A stretch of DNA of 64,000 bases from assembly GCF_030758315.1 (NCBI RefSeq), contig NZ_CP132336.1, positions 3,563,001 through 3,627,000 of the forward strand, read 5' to 3'. Position 1 is the stretch's first letter; every line of letters begins with the position of its first letter. Shown here in pieces: positions 36,701-45,717 of this stretch. This DNA is from Pararhizobium sp. IMCC3301. Its GTDB lineage: Bacteria; Pseudomonadota; Alphaproteobacteria; Rhizobiales; GCA-2746425. The translations under genes and the position numbers were made by a program. The notes beneath the pieces are model-generated. The model had not been told where the DNA came from, ran no database searches, and saw only the letters and a list, made by a program, of their open reading frames with translations.

Positions 36701-38593
36701 TTGGCTAAGACTGCAAAATCGAAAAAAAAGCAGGCAACCGCGGAACCTGTCGTGGATTTGCTGGCTCCCGCCCGCTTTTCCCGCGGAGTTGACGCGCTTG
36801 ACGCAGTTGATTTTACCGCAACCGAGTTGGTACAGCGCATTGCAAAGGTCTATCTGAAGCCGCTTTGGAAGGTTCTGATGGTCGCGCTTGGCGCGATGGT
36901 TTTTATGGCGGCAACTACTGGATCACTGCCTTTCCTGATGCAGCAGGTCATGGATAAGGTGTTTGTCGCAAAGGATGAGCGGCTGCTCTATATTCTGCCG
37001 GTCGCTGTCATGGGAATTATGCTTTTGCGCGCCGGTGCGGAATATGTCAGCCGTATTGCTCTGGCAAAAGTTTCCAACGAAGTGATCGGCGCACTTCGCG
37101 TGGATATGTTCCAAAGCCTCACCCGTGCGGATCTGGGCTATCTTGAGGCGATGCATAGCGGCCGCTTTGTCTCGGCCTTCATGGCCGATGTCGGGATGGT
37201 CAACAATGCGGCAGCAGGAACGCTGACATCGCTTGTCAAAAACGGCCTGACAGCTTTCTTTCTCGTTGGCGCGATGATCATACTCGATTGGTTTTTGGCG
37301 CTTCTGGTGTTGTTGGGCGCGCCGTTTGCGATTTATTTCATGGGTCGGCAGCGGGTCAAGATACGCCAATCTACACGCGGAATGCTGCGTGAAACCGGCG
37401 ATCTGTCCTCGATCATCGGCCAGATGCTGCGCGGCGTGCGGATTATCAAGGCCTACGGCCAGGAAGATCAGGAAGAAGCCCGTTTTTCAGAGTCGATCCG
37501 CAGAATCATCAGTCATTTGATGCGCAAGGCCCGCGCCCAGTCCGCCATGGGTCCTGTGACAGAAGCTCTGACCGGCGTCGGCTTTGCCGCAGCTATCCTG
37601 TATGGCGGCTGGCAGGGTATCAACGGGAATTTGACCCTCGGCAGCTTTTCCGGCTTCATGACGGCGGCGATGCTGGCCTATCAGCCGCTCAAAGCGCTGG
37701 CGGCGCTGCAGGGTCAACTGACCCAGGGCACGGAAGCCGCCAAACGTGTGTTCACGTTGATCGACCATGCACCGGAGATCAATGATGACAACAGCGCCGG
37801 GCCATTGTCCGTCAAACGCGGCGAAATCACCTTTGACAATGTCAGCTATTCCTATGATGGCGCCAATCTGGTTCTGAAAAATTTCTCGCTGACCATTCCG
37901 GCCGGCAAGAAAGTTGCCCTGGTGGGCCCCAGCGGATCGGGCAAGACAACCCTTATGAACCTTACCATGCGGTTCTTTGATCCGATCGAGGGCAGGGTGC
38001 TGGTGGATGGCCAGGATATCGCCACCAAAAGCATTTCAAGTGTCCGGGCAGCAACCGCATTGCTGACGCAGGACCCGATCCTGTTTGACGACACGGTACG
38101 CGCCAATATTGAATACGGTATGACGGACGTTACGGAAGAACAGCTGCGCGCCGCTGCCACCGCAGCTGCCGCACACGAGTTCATTGAGGAATTGCCGGCC
38201 GGATATGAAACCGCTGTTGGCGAGGCTGGTGCCTTGCTGTCCGGTGGCCAGCGTCAACGCGTGGCGATTGCCCGCGCTTTGTTGAAGTCTGCGCCCATTC
38301 TGCTGCTTGATGAACCGACAAGCGCGCTTGATCCCGGCAGCGAGAGCCAAATACAACAGGCTCTGGAAACCCTGTTTGTCGGGCGTACTGTTCTGATGAT
38401 CGCGCACCGGCTGACCACTGTGCGCGATGCTGATCTGATCTGTGTTCTGGATAAGGGTGAGTTGGTCGAAAGCGGCACCCATGCGGAACTGATCGAGGAA
38501 AACGGCCTTTATGCGGCTTTCTGCAACACCCAGTTGGACGAAACTTCTGCGGCAGCTACGCCCGGTTCGGACACTGAAAAAAGTGTATCCTGA
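36701..38593 (+). CDS. ABC exporter of the MsbA (lipid flippase) type
   Basis: 630 aa, membrane domain fused to ATPase. A Lys-rich N-terminal tail (KTAKSKKKQATA) precedes six hydrophobic helices (about 55-330). The ATPase domain has Walker A GPSGSGKTT, the signature LSGGQRQRVAIARAL, and Walker B ILLLDEPTSALD. Context (waaA, lpxK and DUF374 downstream) suggests it flips lipid A-core to the periplasmic face. The start is TTG with AGGTG 6-7 nt upstream; no better ATG lies nearby. Drug export is the alternative. Confidence 0.88.
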   Translation: MAKTAKSKKKQATAEPVVDLLAPARFSRGVDALDAVDFTATELVQRIAKVYLKPLWKVLMVALGAMVFMAATTGSLPFLMQQVMDKVFVAKDERLLYILPVAVMGIMLLRAGAEYVSRIALAKVSNEVIGALRVDMFQSLTRADLGYLEAMHSGRFVSAFMADVGMVNNAAAGTLTSLVKNGLTAFFLVGAMIILDWFLALLVLLGAPFAIYFMGRQRVKIRQSTRGMLRETGDLSSIIGQMLRGVRIIKAYGQEDQEEARFSESIRRIISHLMRKARAQSAMGPVTEALTGVGFAAAILYGGWQGINGNLTLGSFSGFMTAAMLAYQPLKALAALQGQLTQGTEAAKRVFTLIDHAPEINDDNSAGPLSVKRGEITFDNVSYSYDGANLVLKNFSLTIPAGKKVALVGPSGSGKTTLMNLTMRFFDPIEGRVLVDGQDIATKSISSVRAATALLTQDPILFDDTVRANIEYGMTDVTEEQLRAAATAAAAHEFIEELPAGYETAVGEAGALLSGGQRQRVAIARALLKSAPILLLDEPTSALDPGSESQIQQALETLFVGRTVLMIAHRLTTVRDADLICVLDKGELVESGTHAELIEENGLYAAFCNTQLDETSAAATPGSDTEKSVS

Positions 38594-38596
38594 GCA

Positions 38597-39304
38597 ATGC
38601 GCAAACGGCTGAAGCGGTTTACCAAGGCAAGGATCGTCCAGACCGTGCTGGGCCGGTGTGCCGGCACCTATCTGTTATTTGTCGGCCGGACCAACCGTAT
38701 CAGCACGGTACCGGACAATATTTACAGCCTGATTGAACATGACATGCCGGTGATCGTGACGATGTGGCATGGCGAGCATTTCATGCTGCCCTTCGCCCGC
38801 CGGAAAGACCACCGGGTCCAGGTTCTGATTTCCAACGCCCGCGATGGCGAGATCAATGCCATTGCCGCAAAAATGCTGGGAATGGAAATTATCAGAGGCT
38901 CGGGGGGGCGCTCTCAGGGTCGCAAAACCGAAGCAAAGGGCGGTGCCAAAGGGCTTCTCGCCATGGTCCGTTCGCTCAGCGCGGGAATCAGTGTCAGCAT
39001 GACGGCGGATATTCCAAGAGGCCGATCGCGCAAGGCCAGTCCCGGCATTATCACCCTCGCGCGCCTCTCCGGCCGGCCGGTTCTGCCGGTTGCGTTTGCC
39101 TCAACCCGGTTCAAACGGTTGAACACCTGGGACAGATCTGTGGTCACCCTTCCATTCGGCCGTGGCGTGTTCGTGGCAGGAGATCTGGTTCGGATCGCGG
39201 CGGATGCAAATGAGGAAACTCAGGAACAGGCAAGATTGGAATTGGAAAGCTCACTCAATCGCGCCTATGCTGAAGCATATCAGATTGTTGGAAGAAATTC
39301 TTGA
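38597..39304 (+). CDS. DUF374 family (lysophospholipid-acyltransferase-like) protein
   Basis: 235 aa. DUF374/LPLAT-type fold: VIVTMWHGEHFMLPF carries the His of the acyltransferase-like motif, SNARDGEINAIAAKMLGMEIIRGSGGR is the DUF374 signature, and MTADIPRGRSRKASPGIITLARLSGRPVLPV is the substrate region. Expected to act on lipid A or a related acyl acceptor; the exact reaction is unproven. It begins 3 nt after the exporter gene and overlaps waaA by one base (TGATG). Confidence 0.88.
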   Translation: MRKRLKRFTKARIVQTVLGRCAGTYLLFVGRTNRISTVPDNIYSLIEHDMPVIVTMWHGEHFMLPFARRKDHRVQVLISNARDGEINAIAAKMLGMEIIRGSGGRSQGRKTEAKGGAKGLLAMVRSLSAGISVSMTADIPRGRSRKASPGIITLARLSGRPVLPVAFASTRFKRLNTWDRSVVTLPFGRGVFVAGDLVRIAADANEETQEQARLELESSLNRAYAEAYQIVGRNS

Positions 39305-40635
39305 TGCGACTGCTTGGAGACCTGGCACTTCAGACCTATTGGCTTGCCATGCAGGCAGCACGGCCTTTTCTGCCGATGTTCATCGCCAGGCGGGAACGCG
39401 CCGGCAAGGAAGACGGACTTCGGCATCAGGAGCGGTTGGGCCTTACCGGTGCGGTACGGCCTGAAGGCCCGCTGGCCTGGGTTCACGCCGCCAGTGTCGG
39501 TGAGACAAATGCGGTGCTGCCGCTTTGCGTCGCGCTGACCGAGCGCGGCTTTACGGTGCTGATTACCACGGTGACGACAACCGCCGCGCAAACCGTTTCT
39601 GACAGAACCACCGAACGGCCAGGAATCGTGCATCAATATGCGCCGCTGGATGTGCCCTCGATTGTTCAGAAATTTCTCGATCACTGGCAGCCCAGTCTTG
39701 CCATTTTCGCCGAATCAGAAATCTGGCCGATGACCATCAAGGCCCTGTCGGACCGCTCGATTCCCTCCGCAATTGTCAATGGCCGCATGTCTGACCGCTC
39801 GTTCCGCCGCTGGCGCAAATTCAAATCGGCCACACCCTCGCTGTTCGGCCGGATCGATCAGGTTCTGGTCCGCGGCGAAGAAGACCTGTTGAGGTTTCAG
39901 GAACTGGGCGCAGGCAAGGTCGCGATCACCGGAAATCTGAAATACGATTCGCCGGCACCGAAAATTGATCCGGAGCAATTGTCTAGGCTGCGGCGCGAAA
40001 TTGGCCAAAGGCCAGTGTTCCTGGCCACCAGCACCCATCGTGGTGAGGACGAGATCGTTCTGCAGGCCCACAGCATATTGCAGCAATCCCTTCCCAACCT
40101 GTTGACCTGCATTGTCCCGCGCCATCCAAGGCGCGGTGAAAGTGTCGCGCAACTGGCCAGCCAGGAAGGCAGAAAAACCGAATTGCGCACTGTTTCCGGC
40201 AATCCCTCGCCATCCTGCGAAATCTACGTGGCGGACACACTGGGCGAATTGGGCCTGTTTTACAGCATCGCCCCTGTGGCACTTATCGGCGGATCGCTGC
40301 TGCCGGTTGGCGGCCACAATCCGATTGAGGCGGCGCAACAGGGATGTGCTGTTCTCAGCGGGCCTCACATTTTCAACTTCCGCGAAGTGTTCGGCGTGCT
40401 GGAAGGTGCCGCTGGCTGCCTGATCGTGACCGATGCAGCGCAGATTGCCGCCGCTGTGACGCGCTGCCTTGCAGATCCGCTCTATGCCAAATCGATGGCT
40501 GCCAATGCGACGAAATCGCTCGACAATGTCGGCGGCGCAGTGGCCCGCAGCCTGGCTGCCCTGGAGCCAACCCTGGCACGGGCGATCAGTCAGGGTGCAA
40601 ATCTTGTCGACCATCCCCGCAACACGGCTGCCTGA
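39304..40635 (+). CDS. waaA: 3-deoxy-D-manno-octulosonic acid (Kdo) transferase
   Basis: Adds Kdo to lipid IVA at the inner membrane. 443 aa, GT-B glycosyltransferase with an N-terminal hydrophobic segment. WVHAASVGETNAVLPL, ESEIWPMTIKAL, VNGRMSDRSFRRW, ATSTHRGEDEIVLQA and GGSLLPVGGHNPIEAA are clear WaaA signatures. It is translationally coupled on both sides: TGATG with DUF374 and TGATG with lpxK. Confidence 0.96.
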   Translation: MRLLGDLALQTYWLAMQAARPFLPMFIARRERAGKEDGLRHQERLGLTGAVRPEGPLAWVHAASVGETNAVLPLCVALTERGFTVLITTVTTTAAQTVSDRTTERPGIVHQYAPLDVPSIVQKFLDHWQPSLAIFAESEIWPMTIKALSDRSIPSAIVNGRMSDRSFRRWRKFKSATPSLFGRIDQVLVRGEEDLLRFQELGAGKVAITGNLKYDSPAPKIDPEQLSRLRREIGQRPVFLATSTHRGEDEIVLQAHSILQQSLPNLLTCIVPRHPRRGESVAQLASQEGRKTELRTVSGNPSPSCEIYVADTLGELGLFYSIAPVALIGGSLLPVGGHNPIEAAQQGCAVLSGPHIFNFREVFGVLEGAAGCLIVTDAAQIAAAVTRCLADPLYAKSMAANATKSLDNVGGAVARSLAALEPTLARAISQGANLVDHPRNTAA

Positions 40636-41681
40636 TGTCCTTGATTAAAATGTCCGCACCGGCATTCTGGTGGCAAACAACACCCTCATTGAGGGCGCGC
40701 ATGCTCGCCCCGCTGGGCTGGATTTACGGGTCTGTCACGGCGTGGCGCATGAAACGCCGCCCGAGGGGCAAAGCTGACAGGCCGGTTCTGTGTGTCGGTA
40801 ATCTTGTTCTCGGCGGCGCCGGCAAGACGCCAACCACTCTGGCGCTGGCCCGGGAACTTGGCGCCAGGGGTTACAAGACCGGCTTTCTGTTACGCGGCTT
40901 TGGCGGCGAACAGAAAAAACCACTCCTGGTCAATGCCGGTCATTCTGCCTCACAGGTGGGTGACGAGGCGCTGCTCTATGCCGAAGCCGGACCGACCGTT
41001 GTCGCCGCTGACAGGGTTGCAGGCGCAGCACTTTTGAGCAAGGCCGGGGTCGATGTCATCCTGATGGATGACGGCTTTCAAAATCCGGCACTGCACAAGG
41101 ACATGTCCGTTGTGGTGATTGATTCAGACACGGCCTGGGGCAATGGAATGTGTTTCCCCGCTGGCCCGCTGCGCGCTCCGGTAGACAGGCAGTTGCGACA
41201 GGCCAGCGCCGTAGTGGTGCTGGGTGACGGTGCACGTCTGGACGCCATCAGCACAGTGGCGCAGCGTAACCACGTCGAACTGTTTCACGGACATATCATC
41301 TCCCGGAAGCTGCCGGATGGCACTGGCGGGTCCCGGCTGCTGGCCTATTCGGGGATCGGGCGGCCGGACAAGTTTTTTGCCTCGCTGTCGGACACAGGCC
41401 GTCTGGTGGTCAAAACCCTGCCATTTCCCGATCATCACCTCTATACCGAAGCCGATGCCGAGAAAATCCTGTCACGCTGCTATTCCCTCAATGCCGTCCC
41501 AATTACCACGGAAAAAGATCACGCCCGTCTGCGGCACGCGCCGAAGGATTCGTATCGCGCCGAACTATGTCGGGTCTCCCTGGTTCTGAAAATCTCGGTG
41601 GATTTGTCGCAGGCCGAAGGCATCAGCCGGATGCTTCAGGACCTGATGCAAGAAGCAGCGCTGGACCCTGCTTCGGAGTAG
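40635..41681 (+). CDS. lpxK: Tetraacyldisaccharide 4'-kinase
   Basis: Phosphorylates the 4' position of the lipid A disaccharide. 348 aa. The P-loop is GNLVLGGAGKTPTTLAL, with RGFGG, DEALLYAEAGPTVVAADR, the DDGFQNPALHKD motif and FPAGPLRAP. The start ATG overlaps the waaA stop by one base; the frame is open much further upstream inside waaA but without similarity. DUF2093 follows on the other strand. Confidence 0.96.
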   Translation: MSLIKMSAPAFWWQTTPSLRARMLAPLGWIYGSVTAWRMKRRPRGKADRPVLCVGNLVLGGAGKTPTTLALARELGARGYKTGFLLRGFGGEQKKPLLVNAGHSASQVGDEALLYAEAGPTVVAADRVAGAALLSKAGVDVILMDDGFQNPALHKDMSVVVIDSDTAWGNGMCFPAGPLRAPVDRQLRQASAVVVLGDGARLDAISTVAQRNHVELFHGHIISRKLPDGTGGSRLLAYSGIGRPDKFFASLSDTGRLVVKTLPFPDHHLYTEADAEKILSRCYSLNAVPITTEKDHARLRHAPKDSYRAELCRVSLVLKISVDLSQAEGISRMLQDLMQEAALDPASE

Positions 41682-41705
41682 ACACACTGACCTGTGTAAC
41701 TGGGC

Positions 41706-41924
41706 TTAGCGCTGACGCCTCGCCAGTTCAGCCTGCAGAGAAGCTTCAATAGTCGCATAGGGTTCCTGGCGCTCGACGCTCCAGTATTTCAACTCGTCCA
41801 GCTCAATCAGCGTGCCGGTAATTGCACAGCGCACATGGCTGCCCGGACGCACGACCTGAAAATCATTATCCAGATAGCGCAGCTCCGCAAAAGCGCCGCC
41901 CATCGGGGTTAGCTGATCCAGCAT
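41706..41924 (-). CDS. DUF2093 small protein
   Basis: 72 aa. The whole protein matches the DUF2093 pattern as I recall it: RYLDNDFQVVRPGSHVRCAITG, then LDELKYWSVERQEPYA. Function unknown; commonly next to lpxK in Rhizobiales. It converges on lpxK with 24 nt between the genes. Confidence 0.85.
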   Translation of the reverse strand: MLDQLTPMGGAFAELRYLDNDFQVVRPGSHVRCAITGTLIELDELKYWSVERQEPYATIEASLQAELARRQR

Positions 41925-41987
41925 TGGGGGTCTCCTCTGGCCGGTTTCCTGACGTTGGTGATCACTGGCGATATAGCGGTTTGCCGG

Positions 41988-43463
41988 TCAGTTGTGAAGG
42001 GTTGCGCTCTTGGCGCTGGAAAATGCCGATGCTCCGCTGCGCCACAGAGGCGGCTTGCGCTGGTCGGGATCGCGTGTCTCCAAAGTGGCCATCACCCGGA
42101 AGCAGACAATCACCGACGCTACGCCGAACAGCAGCGCTCCCGCAGCCTGCCCCAGCAGCACGCCGGTTGCACCAAGCCACAGGCTGCCGACCCAGACGAA
42201 GGGAATTGTACCAAGCGTGGCCTTGCCCCAGTTGAACAGGGTCGACAGGGTGGGAAAGCCCAGATTGTTAAAGGCCGCATTGGCGACAAAAAGCCCGCCA
42301 TTGAAAAGGAAGCCGAACGCCGCAATCGTCGAGAAGAACGAAATCAGCTCTGCGGCTTCGTCCGTCGCATCAAAGATCGATATGACAAATCCCTGAGCCA
42401 GATACAGAATCGCCCAGACGATCAGGCAGTAGGCGATGGTCAGCACCAGCGCGTCGCGCATGGCCTGGCGCACGCGATCGTACTGGCGTGCGCCAAAATT
42501 CTGTCCGAGGATCGGACCAATGGCGCCCGACAGGGCGAAAATCGCACCGAAAGCGACCGGGATGATCCGCCCGATAACCGCCCATCCGGCCACCGCATCA
42601 TCACCATAAGGCGCAATGGTTCCAGTGATATAGGCATTGCCGACCGGCGTCGCGATGTTGGTCAGCACCGCCGGGACTGCGATGCTGGTCAGCGCGCCGG
42701 CATCCGCCTTTAGATTTTCAAGCGATGGTCTGCCCACCATGTCATGAACCATCACCGTTCCATAAAACCCGGTCGCAACCATCACAACACGCGAACACAC
42801 CGTGGCTATCGCCGCACCGGTGACGCCGAGGTCAAATCCGAAAATGAACAGCGGATCGAGCATCGCGGCTGCAAATCCGGCGCCAAGCGTCACATACATG
42901 GCGCGCTTGGCATCGCCTTGCGCCCGCAGCAGGCCACTGAGGCACATGCCGAGCCCGATCAGCGGCATCGAGGGCAGGACAATCAGCAAAAACCCTCTGG
43001 CAATCTCCAGCGTCTGACCGGTGGCACCGAGCAGCGCCAGGAAGGGCCCGACAATGCTCATCAGCACTGCGGCGACAACAATCGTCACCAGCACAATGAA
43101 GACCAGCGCCGATCCGGCCATCTGGCGCGCTTTTTGGTGGTCTCCCTGACCCAGATAGCGCGACACCAGCGCCGTAGCCGCAATGGTCACGCCGATACAG
43201 ATCGAAATGTTGAAAAACAGGATTGTGCCAGCATAGCCGATTGCTGCCGCCAGTTCCTGCTGCCCGAGTTGGGAGATGTAGAACAGATTGGCGAAGTCGA
43301 CCAGAAACACCGCGATCAGGCCGACGGAGCCGGTGCCCGTCATGACGATCACATGGCGCATCGTCGAGCCTTCGACGAAGCGGGCTTTGCCAGGTGCAGG
43401 AGCAGGGGCAGGTTCGGGGCCAGTTTTGTTGCTGCTCATTTGATGTCCATTTGTATTCGCCAT
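41988..43463 (-). CDS. MATE-family efflux transporter
   Basis: 491 aa, about twelve hydrophobic segments, multidrug and toxin extrusion type. FVDFANLFYISQLGQQELAA-like first helix, LVSRYLGQGDHQKARQ and GPILGQNFGARQYDRVRQAM are MATE hallmarks. A Pro/Ala-rich stretch (about 17-25) precedes the membrane part. Start at 43463; an ATG at 43439 is equally plausible. It lies 7 nt after the antiporter gene on the same strand, so cotranscription is likely. Substrate unknown. Confidence 0.9.
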   Translation of the reverse strand: MANTNGHQMSSNKTGPEPAPAPAPGKARFVEGSTMRHVIVMTGTGSVGLIAVFLVDFANLFYISQLGQQELAAAIGYAGTILFFNISICIGVTIAATALVSRYLGQGDHQKARQMAGSALVFIVLVTIVVAAVLMSIVGPFLALLGATGQTLEIARGFLLIVLPSMPLIGLGMCLSGLLRAQGDAKRAMYVTLGAGFAAAMLDPLFIFGFDLGVTGAAIATVCSRVVMVATGFYGTVMVHDMVGRPSLENLKADAGALTSIAVPAVLTNIATPVGNAYITGTIAPYGDDAVAGWAVIGRIIPVAFGAIFALSGAIGPILGQNFGARQYDRVRQAMRDALVLTIAYCLIVWAILYLAQGFVISIFDATDEAAELISFFSTIAAFGFLFNGGLFVANAAFNNLGFPTLSTLFNWGKATLGTIPFVWVGSLWLGATGVLLGQAAGALLFGVASVIVCFRVMATLETRDPDQRKPPLWRSGASAFSSAKSATLHN

Positions 43464-43470
43464 GCCGGAC

Positions 43471-45330
43471 TTAAAGCACCTTCGCCGGCTCGTCCGTGGC
43501 CGCCGGCTGATCGTCGACCAGCGCTCCGGTCTCCTTGGTCAGCGGTATGGCAGAGCGCTCCGGTGTCACAAGCGGCTCCGGCGTGACCGTATTGGTGTGC
43601 AGCGTGTCCAGCCCGGCCTGAAGATCGCCGCCGGATTGCATCTGCAGCCGCAACTCGTCGCGTTTTCGCACATCAGCCGCAATTTCTTCAATGCGCTCTG
43701 CCGGAACGCCGAGCCCTTTCAGCGCTTCCGTTCCCATCCGCATCGCGGATTCAACGGATTCGCGGATTTCAAAATCAACATGGTTCTGGCGCAGGGCAAT
43801 CGAATGCGGCCGGTCATAGCTGCGCACATAGACCTTGGCATGCGGCGCATGTTTCTGCACCATCCGCACCACTTGCGAGGTTGGCGCTGATCCATCGGTG
43901 CAGATGATCACCATTCGGGCGCGGTCCAGACCCGCCGCCCGCAGCACATTCAGCCGCCGACCGTCGCCATAATAGATTTTAAAGCCGAATTTCGCCGCAC
44001 TGCGAATCCGTTCCGCATTGTTGTCGATGATGGTGACATCAATCCGCTCTGCCAGCAGCAATTGCGAAACGACCTGCCCAAAGCGCCCAAAACTGATCAG
44101 GATGACATTGCCCGTCACATCGGAAAAATCATCCTCATATTCCTCGCCTTCAACCTTGGGAATCAACCTCGGCGCAAGGCTCAAGGCCAGCGGTGTCAGC
44201 GCCATGGTGATGGTCGCAATGGCGGTCAGGATGGAGGAGTCCGTGGGGCTCATCAGACCGGCCGCGACGGCGGCTGTGAACAGCACGAAGGCAAATTCGC
44301 CGTGCTGCGGCAACAGCATTGCAACGCGCACCGAGACGGCATGACCGAGCCGGAAAATCCGCCCCAGACCATAGAGGATGGCCCCCTTGATGATCATGAA
44401 CAACAGCGCCGTGCCGCCAATCAGCGCCCAGTTCTGATAGATGATGGCAAGATCGAGCGACATCCCGACTGCCATGAAAAACAGACCCATCAGCAGCCCG
44501 CGAAACGGCTCGATATCGGCTTCCAGTTCGTGGCGGAACGAGGATTCAGCCAACATCACACCGGCCAGGAAAGCCCCCATGGCGCTCGACATGCCGGCAA
44601 ATTCCAGCAGAGCGGCGGCACCGAACACCACCAGCAACGCGGCAACAGTCATGATTTCGCGGGCCTTGGAATTGGCCAGAATGCGAAACATCGGATTCAG
44701 CAAATGCCGTCCGATCAGCACCAGCGCGACAACACTGCCGGCAATGATGCCGAGTTCCATGAAGGCGCTGGTCCAGCCCAGGGGCTCGCCGCTTTCATTG
44801 CGGTACGGCGCAACGAAGGCGACCAGCGCCAGCAGCGGCACGATGGCAAGATCCTGCAGCAGCAGAATCGAAAAGCTTTTCTGGCCGTAGGGCTGGGACA
44901 ATTCGCCGCGCTCATTCAGGGTCTGCATCGCGATAGCGGTCGACGACAGCGCCAGTCCCAACCCGACGACAAGCGCAAACTGCCAGCTTTTGCCGAATGC
45001 ATAGATCAGCCCGAAAAGCGCCGCGCCGGTGAGCACAACCTGCGCGCTGCCAAGGCCGAATATGTCGCGCCGCATGCTCCACAGCCGCGATGGCTTCAGT
45101 TCCAGCCCGATCACAAACAACAGCAGAACCACACCAAGTTCTGCCACTTTGAGAATCGATTCGCTATCGGTGATGAGCTGAAAAAACGGACCGATGATGA
45201 CGCCCGCAGCGAGATATCCCAGCACCGAACCGAACCCCAGCCGTTTGAAAATCGGAACCGCCAGCGCTGCCGCACCAAGCAGGATAAGCGGCTCGGTAAA
45301 CAGCGATTCGCTTCCCGGTAGTGTGGCCAT
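43471..45330 (-). CDS. CPA2-type cation:proton antiporter (KefB-like)
   Basis: 619 aa. The N-terminal antiporter domain has about twelve helices (GYLAAGVIIGPF, ELGVVLLLFVIGLEL, GLGLALSSTAIAMQTL, SFSILLLQDLAIVPLLAL). The cytosolic RCK domain carries a nucleotide fold (ILISFGRFGQVVSQLL, IIDNNAERI, YYGDGRRLNVLRAAG). A C-terminal Pro/Thr-rich tail follows. It likely exchanges K+ for protons, gated by a ligand; the glutathione site of true KefB cannot be confirmed. The ATG at 45330 has AGGAGAG upstream. Confidence 0.92.
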   Translation of the reverse strand: MATLPGSESLFTEPLILLGAAALAVPIFKRLGFGSVLGYLAAGVIIGPFFQLITDSESILKVAELGVVLLLFVIGLELKPSRLWSMRRDIFGLGSAQVVLTGAALFGLIYAFGKSWQFALVVGLGLALSSTAIAMQTLNERGELSQPYGQKSFSILLLQDLAIVPLLALVAFVAPYRNESGEPLGWTSAFMELGIIAGSVVALVLIGRHLLNPMFRILANSKAREIMTVAALLVVFGAAALLEFAGMSSAMGAFLAGVMLAESSFRHELEADIEPFRGLLMGLFFMAVGMSLDLAIIYQNWALIGGTALLFMIIKGAILYGLGRIFRLGHAVSVRVAMLLPQHGEFAFVLFTAAVAAGLMSPTDSSILTAIATITMALTPLALSLAPRLIPKVEGEEYEDDFSDVTGNVILISFGRFGQVVSQLLLAERIDVTIIDNNAERIRSAAKFGFKIYYGDGRRLNVLRAAGLDRARMVIICTDGSAPTSQVVRMVQKHAPHAKVYVRSYDRPHSIALRQNHVDFEIRESVESAMRMGTEALKGLGVPAERIEEIAADVRKRDELRLQMQSGGDLQAGLDTLHTNTVTPEPLVTPERSAIPLTKETGALVDDQPAATDEPAKVL

Positions 45331-45398
45331 CAAGTCTCTCCTGAACAGGCTCCTTCACCGAGCCGGAATGATTGGTCTGGACGCCGCAGCGCGGCTTT

Positions 45399-45713
45399 TC
45401 AGAACAGGTCCGGACGCACCACTTCGACATCCGACAGCGTTACGATCCCGATCTGACGCGAGACAATACCATAGGCTGCGCTCAGCACGCTCTCCACCAG
45501 ACGTTCATCGAGAATGCAGACCAGAACCACCATATGCCCGGCGCGCGAAAGAGCGTTCTCGCGATGCCACGGTCCGGCTGAGCCATAGCCGCCCAGCGCC
45601 GGAACAATGGTGTATCCGGTGACGTTCTCGCGAATCAGCGCATCTGTCAGCCGCCCCAGAATGGGCTCCTCGACAATGATTTCCAGCCGCTTTTTGCGAA
45701 ATGTCTGTGTCAT
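45399..45713 (-). CDS. sbtB: SbtB-like PII-family regulator of the bicarbonate transporter
   Basis: 104 aa PII-like fold: KRLEIIVEEPILGRLTDALI and GYTIVPALGGYGSAGPWHRE (T-loop region), then VVLVCILDERLVESVLSAAYGIV. In cyanobacteria SbtB binds adenine nucleotides and controls SbtA. It starts 4 nt after the sbtA stop, which strongly supports the pairing. The ATG at 45713 is preferred to an in-frame TTG 15 nt upstream. Confidence 0.82.
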   Translation of the reverse strand: MTQTFRKKRLEIIVEEPILGRLTDALIRENVTGYTIVPALGGYGSAGPWHRENALSRAGHMVVLVCILDERLVESVLSAAYGIVSRQIGIVTLSDVEVVRPDLF

Positions 45714-45717
45714 GGTG

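Noticed and set aside
44062-45321. 419-aa open frame on the plus strand
   Set aside because: Antisense to the CPA2 antiporter gene; composition (His/Gln/Arg-rich) is that of a shadow frame.
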